This document shows, piece after piece, positions 55,557 to 64,000 of a stretch of DNA of 64,000 bases. Source of the stretch: Branchiostoma lanceolatum (taxonomy: Eukaryota > Chordata > Leptocardii > Amphioxiformes > Branchiostomatidae); the NCBI RefSeq assembly GCF_035083965.1, contig NC_089724.1, positions 15,170,910 through 15,234,909 of the forward strand. Reading direction: 5' to 3'. The notes below the pieces were generated by a model that was not told where the DNA came from, made no database searches, and worked only from the letters and a program-made list of their open reading frames with translations. Position 1 is the first letter of the stretch; each line of letters starts with the position of its first letter. Made by a program: the position numbers and the translations under genes.

Positions 55557-56324
55557 GTAGCTGTTTTGCGACAGTATAGCGTACACCAGAGGGTTGAACG
55601 GTGACCTGACCTTTTAACCTTTGACCTTCAAAAGGGATTGTGAAGTACTTTGTTTACATACGTTCCGCGCCGGATTTTCTGGGCTTTACTGTCTTCACGT
55701 GCTTTTTCGCCCCTTTTCGCAGTTTTTGCGCTCCAAGTGCTCGTCAGATTTGGTGCATGTGTAGTCTGGAATCCTAACTACAAGTTAAGGTACGTCTACA
55801 GTTTCTGAGTTTAATATGGTGCAAGTTGTATATAATTATTAGCGTTACTTTCTTAAACGTTAGATCGGTTTGGATTTACAGGTTTGCAGTGCTTCACACG
55901 CCGTATGGGGAGGGACACGAAGTTATGTCACAGCAAACATCTGTACGTAAAGAAATACCCGATTTTGACCCCATTTACGTTTAATTCAAAGAAGACGTGT
56001 CCTAGGACCGCTGACCCCGTTGTGAGGGTTCGCGGAAAAGGCTGGGCTGTCTTCCTAGCCAGGCTAACCTTTCTGGGCCCCAAGGCAATGGTTGGGGGAA
56101 AGCGATATTTGGGCCATACAAATGGAAATAAGAAAAATTCTGAAATCTTTATGGTAGTGACATTTAATAACACTGTTTACCTTTTTTTCGTAGTAACTTA
56201 ATACCTTAAGCATTTTAAAACCTTGCAAAAACGTGCCATAAGATGGTCGCCTCAGTTTCAAAAGCCTACAAAAACCCCAACAATTTTCAGGGAGTTCTCC
56301 AATCAAAACGACGACAGAAGATTT

Positions 56325-56700
56325 CATTTGATTGGTTTGAACTTCGTGCTGCCTCCAACCAGAGGCGCCGCCATGTTTGGGCCACATCCGGGCACATCAA
56401 ATTTTTCAGCCAGGTTTATAATGCAACCATGACGTCAAACTTGAAACCATGTGACTTAAAGTTCCAGCTGCGGCTTCGCTTGTCGGCTGTTTGTCAGAGT
56501 GCACTGTACCAACAATGGAGAAGAATCCTTGCGATCTGTCTGAGTTGAGAGAAATTCAGGTCACATGTTTTCATGTCTGTCGCCATGATTGTGTTCGCCT
56601 GGTTGAAAAGTGCCCAGATGTGGCCCAGACATGGCGGCTTAGCTCCGGTTGGAGGCAGAGCGGTACAACGCGAAGTTCAAATCTTTGAAAGTGCAAATCT
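56325..56700. mobile_element. inverted-repeat element, ~85-bp arms
   Basis: TTTGAACTTCG...CTGCCTCCAACC...GCCGCCATGT(T/C)TGGGCCACAT at 56335-56390 is found reversed at 56610-56690, with about 190 bp between. Probably a foldback MITE. Confidence 0.6.
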
Positions 56701-57566
56701 TCAGGCGAACTAATGTAGACAAGGTAAGGATTCCATTTGGGGGAATATTTGCCAACATTGAGGAAAACAGGTTTTTCAACCAATTTGTACCAGGATTTAA
56801 CAGCTGGTTGTAGATTGTAGCCCTGTTCTGGAGAGAGTCTGTTGTGTAAATGCATGTATGCTAAGAGTATTTTGTGTACCTCTCTCTTACCGAAAGATTT
56901 TCATGATTTCTGGGAGAACTCGGAGATAGGCCTGAAATAATTTGGGACTGACTAATCTCCCCCTTTATGGATATGTGTTGCTTTAGCTGACTTCCACTCA
57001 GACGGTAACACACGTACACCAGTACCATGTGGGTTAAGGGTCCGGTTACAACCTTGGTTGCAATTTTTAGAAGTCTGGGGTGGATGTTAGCCAGGAGCCT
57101 TCCTGATTGGTCACGTTTGTAAGCTGGGTAAACACAGCTTGTTCACTTATTGAGGCAAAAGTGCTTTCCAGGCTCTTTATTGTGCGCCAGGGCATGGAGT
57201 GGCTGTGTGAGAGCCAAAGCACTCAGCTAGCTTACACCCAACTGTGCCAATTAGAAAAACTCATTGAAGCCCTTTACAATATTGGTTAGACTGTAGAGCT
57301 GTTTTTCCTCAGTAAGATTTGTCCTACAACCGTTTTAATGATCCGTCATACAGCTCTAGATGCAGGACAGCTCAGCGACTAGGACACTTCCAGCCAAGTG
57401 TAAACTAAGGACACCTCCTCCTCTTACAAAAGGTCAGGGGTCACATGCAAATTAGCATCTCTACAGCTCTTTCGAATATCACCTTTCTGAATTTTCTATG
57501 TCTAGTTTTTTATTCTGTTCCCTTTCCTTTTTTTTTAGTGTTTGTAGTTTTTGATTCACACATTTG

Positions 57567-60500
57567 ATGATCATGGCGGAAATCCAGGGCACGATGCACC
57601 ACAGAAAGCAGTGCCAGAACAGCAGTAACTGGTCAAGCCAGGAGACACACTGTTTGATCAGCCTATGGAACAACGACAGGATTCTAAGTAAATTGGAGAA
57701 GGCCAGGAAAAAAGAGGCGTACGATTTGCTTACCCGAGGGCTGCAGGAGGCGGGTTACTGTCGGACTACAAGACAGGTGAACATAAAGGTCCGGAATCTG
57801 AGATACTTGTACCTCAGGCACAAGGAGGCAGTCGCACGTAACGGAAAAGCGAGAAGCGACTGGGAGTTCTTCGAAGTCCTGGACGCCTTCTTGGGCGATT
57901 GGCATGCCACCAGGACTGGCCATCTGCGTGAAACCATGACAGAGGAGGATGGAGGTTTGTTTGTTTGTTTGTTTGTTTGTTTGATCTTGTATTCACAAGA
58001 AACACAATTCAGCCTGCAGGGCACTCTTGATTAAGGTCATGAGGGAGGGAGGGGTCAGACAAAGCATAGCAAAGATACAGATCAAAAGTAATACTTAAAG
58101 AATGACTTTTTCTAATTTCTTTATTATTAAGTCAAGATGACAATGGTTTAAGAGCAGGGTCCTCTAGCTTTTGGGAGGCAGTGGTATAAAATTGTGAGCA
58201 ATTGCTGATAGTCTCTTACATGTTTGTGCTTGAACTTCCTGCTTGAAAGATAGTCAAATGAATGGAGAGAGAGAATAAAGAGGGAGAGAAAGATTGATGA
58301 GTCATTCTGCATTTCTGCCCTAAAGGTCTAGCTGTAAAAATTTTCATCAATGATAATTAAATCAATTTCAATGCCATAGTGAAGCTTTCCTGGGATCATG
58401 ACAAAAAAGTTTAGTGTATTTTCTTAGTGATTTTTAGAATGATCATGAAATAGATGCCTATAATCATTATCATTTGCTAGATGTCTATGCTAATGATGTA
58501 GCCATCTTCCCTTTTTTTATGCAGATGCAGATGCAAATGGCGATGTTAGGGATGATGAGGATGCTGATTTCATTAGTGAAACAACTGCCTTACCACGCGG
58601 GTCAACCCCCTCACCTGCCGATGAACTCTATAATGAAGCTCCAACGACAGCTGTCATAGGACAGGTGACATAGGTCACATTTTTTTCCTCAAGTGAATCA
58701 GCTCATAAGTGTGGGAAGAAGGGCAGGAATGACCGCGCAAACTTGTATTCTGTACAAGAAAAAGACTAGACCTAGGAAAATATGATGTGTCTTTTTTCGA
58801 TTACACTTGAAAATTTAGAATCAGTAGGTAGGGATTCCCTTTCTTTGCATCAAGATATTTTCGATATTATCATAATTATTTTCATCAGATTCATACACGA
58901 AGCATGTATATCATCAGTACTGAACTAAACAAAAGCAGTAAAATTTACTATACATTTTTTTACGCATCATTGAAAAATGATTCTACAACGTTCCCTTGCC
59001 AGCGGTTAACCCAAAATAAGGCCAGGTTCGGCAAGGTTTTTTTCCCAGACCCTACTTAATAATACACATTGATTGGCTGGTTTGTATTCTTCTTAATCAC
59101 CATAACGTGTACATGTTATAAGTATGATGTTTGGTCATACATTGCAATTGTCAACTGAATGTTGATAGGACATGAACTGTCATAATTCTGCAGGGTACCC
59201 TTAGTCCGCCACAATATTTAAAAAACAAGGCCTTCCCAAGAACACCTGGATATCTGAAGTGTGCATACCTTGGGGATTACTGATGCTGCGTTAGGAGATC
59301 TCTTTAGATTGACCATTTTTTTTGTAACCTGATGGTCTTAGGATACCCAGTGGAATGTTATCAAGAGTTGGTGGACTTACATGTAGGCTCCTAATTTTTC
59401 CTGTACAATTTAGATGACATACCCTTTGTACGCAACTTCACACGATGTCCGACGCACCTGGATGGACGACAGTCTCGCGGAAGTGGAAGACGAACCTGAT
59501 GAAGGTTTGGGAAAATGTTTCTATTTTTGTTGTCCAGAGGTCACAATAAGGTATGATGATAATCTCTTGGTTTTTGGAATTCTTGCAGCTAACTTGATAT
59601 AGAATTGTCTCAATAAACAAATAGAAAGCTAAAATTCATATCATGTTGGGTTGCTTGCCCGGACTATCTCCACTCTAATTCTTGAAGCATTGATTAACAA
59701 ATTTTGTTTGACTAGTACATGAGCTTGTCCTATTAAAAGCGCATGATATACATTTACCTCTCATTGTTAATAATCATGATTATATCATCATTTTCTTAAG
59801 CTTATTGCTTTGTTTTGTTTTGTGACCGTCAATTAGAAATGTAATTTTTTTGTTTTCATAATCCTGTTGAGTCAGACACTGCTGTTGATTCACAGTTTTT
59901 TATTTCATTATTGAAAATAGATGAAGGAGACTCGGACAGTTCCATCAGTGGTCTGAGTAAGGAGGTGACGCTAGCCGTCCTGCCCAGACTTCAGATGGAG
60001 GAGCTGCTGGTGGAACTGAGGAGGAGGAATGTGGACATACTGGCAGGTGTGTGTGTGTGTGTGTCTGTCTGTGTGCTTGTGTGTGTGTCTGTGTGTGTGT
60101 CGGTATGTGTGTTGGTGTGTAACTGTCTGAGTATTTGCATTGTGTGTGAGTGTGTTGTGTGCGTACATTTATGTGTGTGTATGTGCATGTCTGTATGTCA
60201 GTTGTTCATGTGTGTCTGTGATCAGCATAACTCGAGAATAGTTTGATGGTTTGAAATGTGTGTGTGTGTGTGCATGCGTGCGTGCATGCGTGCGTGCATG
60301 TACAATGTATGTGTATTGCTTGTATGTGTGTGTGTGTGTGTGTGTGTGCTGTCTGCTAACATGTGGAAAGTGGCAACAAAAGTATTTTGTATAGCTGTAC
60401 ATCTATTTAGCCAGAGTGCAAATACATCTGAATGTTTATAAATTTAAAATAACATTTTGTGACACCCAGGTTCCAATAACAGGAAGAGTTTGGTGAAGAT

Positions 60501-63500
60501 CCTGCACCGCATGATGGTGGGAGAGTACGCTGTAGAGGAGCTTAAGAACCTCACCATGGTAACCAGAAATCTCAGCTCCGACAAACGGCATAGTTCACTC
60601 TCCAACTCTTCCTACACAGGTGGGTTTAACCTTTAGCATGCTGAGTGCCCAGGGAACCTTTTATGATATCATATTGGGGGAACCCATAGTACATGTATGT
60701 TAAAAGTTTTTTTTTTGGACTTGTTATATGTTATACTGTTACATGTAGTTCTCCATGTACAAATATACAGTATTAAGAAGTATAAGTTGCAAAATGTTCA
60801 TGAAGTCACTGAATATACATTTTGTACATATATGACAAGATATGTCAAGTATGATTTTTTTTCCTTCCTTACAGCAAAGCTAAGATTTTGTCATTGTTAC
60901 TTTCTCATTGTCCCACTGATTTGGAATATCATGTGCTGTAAAAGAGGAAATGTTCGTCGGGATGAAATTTCTCAATAGGGAGAAAATGCAGTGTAAATTC
61001 CCTGGTTGAAACTGCCAACTACATTTTACTATAAAACTAAGAGGTTTGTGTTGAAGAAATCACCATGAAAAATGGGAACATCATTTTTATTGTTTCATTT
61101 GACACACGTAGGTTCTGAATCACACAATGTCAAAGAGACTACCTCCTCCAAACCAACAGTATGGGTTGTCCAGCCAGGGACTTCAGGTAACCGAAAGCTC
61201 ACAGTGACCAAGAATGACCAGAGTGCAATTCAAGGTCATGAGAGGACGGCACCATCAACTCACCACAACACATCAGCACCAAGGAGAACACTTGTAGAGT
61301 CACCGTCCAGGAATCAACCAATCAACGCAGAGAAGACAAAAAGTACTGTAACCATGGTTACAGAAACAGCTGTCCATCCACCCAGGGCTTCCGACAAGCT
61401 GAGAGAGATCGTGGATCAAGTTACCAGAGATCTGAGGGGATCTGGATACAGTAACCTGGAGGGATCTGGATCCAACGATCTGGAGGGATCTCAATCCAAC
61501 GCTGCCATCAACTTAGCCTCCAGCAATGCAGCTGATGCAAGTGAAACACCTAACCCAGAGGGTTTGAACAGGGTAGGGTGTTTTCAACTTTGTACTTCAT
61601 CAGAAAAATTATTTGCTAAAAAATGTTATTCATTTCAGTGTGTTAGAAGTATAAAGCATTTTTACATACTGTCGCCTGGTTAACCAGTATCTCTGTATTA
61701 CTGTAAATGCATTTAAGTTTGCGTGGTTTTAATTTTGCGCTAGGGAGAAAATGGAGTGTTCGCGGTGGTTTTAAGTTCACGTTTGAGACAAAAGTAGACA
61801 AGGGGGAGGAGGGAAAAAATTTGCTGTGGTTTTAAGTTCACAGCGAAGAGCTTACCGCAAAAATCGTGAGCATAAACCCACCGCGAACATTTCTGCATTT
61901 ATAGTATCATACCCAAGCCTTTGATATGGGTCTTCAGACCAGTCTGTACTTCACATAGTGGTACGGGCTTCCCTAGTTCGATTTGAACAATTAAAAATTG
62001 ATTTGAGTGCGCCCAATTTTTTTTGGACAGTACATCAGCTTCTCTTTTAATTGTTATCACACATGCTGAAATGAGAAATTTTGTCCCAAGTCGTGTACAG
62101 TGCCAATGAAATTTGTGTGTTATCCTTGTGCCTTTTTTTAGCTCATAAAGCAAGAACCACACGATGAACAAACAGAAATGCAAGAAGAAGGCAACAGGGA
62201 AGAGGAATACACAAACAACGCCCAGTCCTCTTACTACGGTGACAACATGAACTGGGAAGACCACGAAGCAATGGCTGAACCATTGTCTGAAGGGGAGAAC
62301 ACAGTAGATGGAACAGCAACAGCACTGAAAGACATTCCAAGTTCTTCCAGAGGGGGGAGCACAGCTGAGAGAAGAGCGGGGGTCCTTATAGCACCGCAAG
62401 AAAACCCTCCAAAGTTTGTCATGACGCGAGCGGCCTTGAAAAATCCACGGCTAGTTCTTGGGGTACATAATTTGTATTGTTACAACGTATAAAACTATAT
62501 TTCTGTTTTTGTTCAAAGAGTGAAGAAACAGATAAAAGTTTAAACAACAGTGTTACGTGAAGTTTCTCTTCTTTTTTTTCTATAATCTTTAGCTCTGAGA
62601 CTCTATATAGATGCTTTAGTCCAATAGATGTAATACAAACTTACACTTTTCAAACATTGGGCAACACTGCACGGGGCTTATAATGCTAAATTTGGAGGCA
62701 CGTGTGCAGAAAGTTGAACACAGTTGCTTACATTCGAATTCATGGAGAGAGTTTTCTGGGTGCATAATATTATGCAAAATTGAACTTGTGCACCAAAGTT
62801 CTGACTGTGGATGCACTGGTACACCTAGATATTTGTGTACGGTTATGTACATAAAGGTTTTACTATAATTGTACACTACACACAAGTATACAGCATATTG
62901 AAATATTTGCTGTAGATCTTTTACTTGTTTAGCATTTTGAAGTAAGCTGTGGAATTTGGGCCCATTGCTCGAAAGTGTATTGGCAGGGTTAGCTGACATT
63001 GTACTGTAATTGTTACATTTTTTTCTGTGCACCAAATTTTTTAGGTTATCTGCACAACTGCACCTGTTTCCCAAAAAGAATTTGGAGCTACGAATGATCA
63101 TCATCATTATTTCAATGGCTCTTTATGTATATTCAGGTAGAAAAATTTTCTACTTTAGAGCAAACTGATTCAAGCTAACAACTTCTTGCTTGACAATGTG
63201 CTTCCAGGTTCATGCAACGTCCAAAGGCAAAAGGACGGGTACAAAGCGAAAGTGTCCATACTGTCCGTACAAGGGGGATCGGAAAAATCTCTTGGCTCAT
63301 GTACGAATTCATACTGGTGAGAGTTGTTGTTTTCAAAGAATGTTTGGGTTGTGTTTATGTTAAAGTGCTTATGATGCCAATATAAAACATTTTCTGATTA
63401 TAGCCAATGATGAATAAATAGTATTATTCAGTGAACATAGACTTTTACACCTAATATACCCCCTTCTAATGTTATAAAACATCAAAGCTTACAAATCATA

Positions 63501-64000
63501 CTCCTTGGTTCCTGCCACCAGGTAATCAAGTTAATTTCCACTCATGACATGATTATAGTAAACATAGCAGCTGGCGACTTGCTGCATGTAAAATTTAAAC
63601 AATTTACCAAAATCGTAGCAAAGCTTAGAGTTGTATTATTCTCCTAATGATTTATTTTCTTCAGAATTTTTAATTTTTCTAAATAAGAGAGGACCCAAAA
63701 GTGTTACTATGAATCATGAAATATATGCAGTGGATTTTGTGTTCCAGGATTTTGCTGTGACCTCACACTGTCAATATTATTTTTTCTTGCATTGCATTAC
63801 TATTAAAGGCTGTTTCAACTGCAAACAAAAAATTGTGAATACCTCCTTGCCTGTCCCACTGCAAAGTTAAGTCCTTGCAAATTTATGAAATGAAACAGTA
63901 TGTTTTTTTTCCACACTTAGGAGAGAAACCCTTCAAGTGTTCCGTGTGTGACTACTCTGCATGTCAGAAAGCGAACCTGGATCGACACATGCTGAAACAC
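57567..64000 (+). CDS. Myb/SANT-like (trihelix) + SAP-like + C2H2 zinc-finger nuclear protein, 3' truncated by window
   Basis: Nine coding exons: 57567-57954, 58525-58664, 59414-59504, 59921-60046, 60470-60619, 61112-61572, 62142-62462, 63208-63316 and 63921-64000 onward, in frame for 622 codons. Residues about 15-110 form a trihelix/MADF-like DNA-binding domain (NWSSQETHCLISLW...RTTRQVNIKVRNLRYLYL...SDWEFFEVLDAFLG). Acidic linkers follow (DADANGDVRDDEDAD). A SAP-like helix pair spans exons 4-5 (LQMEELLVELRRRNVDILAG, then KSLVKILHRMM). Exons 6-7 are Ser/Thr/Glu-rich and disordered, with GSGYSNLEGSGSNDLEGS repeats. Exons 8-9 give the first zinc fingers: CPYCPYKGDRKNLLAHVRIH (one residue short between Cys2 and His1) and CSVCDYSACQKANLDRHMLK, linked by HTGEKPF across a phase-1 intron. 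Likely a sequence-specific transcription factor; more fingers probably lie beyond the edge. The start could also be the Met codon at 57573. Confidence 0.85.
60047..60350. repeat. (TG)n microsatellites in an intron
   Basis: Two TG-rich tracts (about 60047-60180 and 60258-60350) start right at the donor of exon 4 of the zinc-finger gene, so its donor GCAG|gtgtgtg is embedded in the repeat. GATCAGCATAACTCGAGAA at about 60220 recalls the monomers at 20.3-21.2 kb. Confidence 0.85.
61699..61906. mobile_element. TIR MITE (uninterrupted sister of 55303-55556)
   Basis: TACTGTAAATGCA at the left and TGCATTTATAGTA at the right, with the inner GGAGTGTTCGCGGTGGTTTT and CACCGCGAACATTTCTGC. It lies in the intron between exons 6 and 7 of the zinc-finger gene. 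Confidence 0.8.

Larger units (their letters stand above)
47230..57530. other. gene-poor region with scattered MITEs
   Basis: About 10 kb with no convincing gene. ORFs at 50.4, 51.3, 52.1, 53.2 and 54.6 kb lack signal peptides, domains or splice-consistent partners. The mobile elements, tandem repeat and one candidate orphan exon I could support are listed separately. Confidence 0.4.

Noticed and set aside
1-64000. Endogenous virus, LTR element or Polinton
   Set aside because: No LTR pair, gag, protease, integrase, envelope or capsid frame was recognised; the only reverse transcriptases are LINE type.

Overview
The window reads as invertebrate chordate DNA, most likely a cephalochordate (amphioxus, Branchiostoma). 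This is inferred from gene style, not from any database match. The cues are a 'NPMY'-repeat cytosolic-tail exon typical of lancelet type II membrane proteins, small TATA-driven genes for secreted peptides with short phase-conserved introns, a full-length Tx1/L1-like LINE, many foldback MITEs, and a vertebrate-style cytokine gene architecture. Genes were rebuilt by joining ORFs at visible GT/AG sites and requiring frame continuity. No retroviral, LTR or Polinton-like element was seen.

Layout. 1.3-2.1 kb (-): first coding exon of a probable type II membrane protein. 4-30 kb (+): a run of small secreted-precursor genes. These are a protein with four 55-residue repeats (4.3 kb); three paralogous two-cysteine peptide precursors (7.1, 10.2 and 18.8 kb), the last two on a tandem ~3.4 kb duplication into which a ~5.2 kb LINE (13.0-18.3 kb) and a ~1.2 kb tandem-repeat element later inserted; a 138-aa four-exon secreted protein with one Cys pair (23.3-25.1 kb); and a 683-aa precursor with about 15 W...FGR peptide units (28.0-30.3 kb). 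34-47 kb (-): two same-orientation paralogous genes that encode long-chain four-helix (class I) cytokines of the IL-6/CNTF/CLCF1 type. 47-57.5 kb: mostly non-coding, with MITEs. 57.6-64.0 kb (+): the first nine coding exons of a nuclear protein with a Myb/SANT-like (trihelix) domain, a SAP-like segment and C2H2 zinc fingers, running off the right edge.

The main discovery candidate is the cytokine pair at 34.1-37.3 and 44.1-47.0 kb. Each has a signal peptide, helix A, an AB-loop exon, a helix B+C exon and a helix D exon, with intron phases 1-0-0-0 (one gene carries an additional phase-0 exon). This matches the gene plan of IL-6, G-CSF and the CNTF family. IL-6-family ligands are, to my knowledge, characterised only in vertebrates. 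The peptide-precursor cluster next to it, including the single-cysteine peptide pairs and the W...FGR repeats, is the second candidate. The co-operation of these genes is not shown by the sequence; they share only secretion and neighbourhood.
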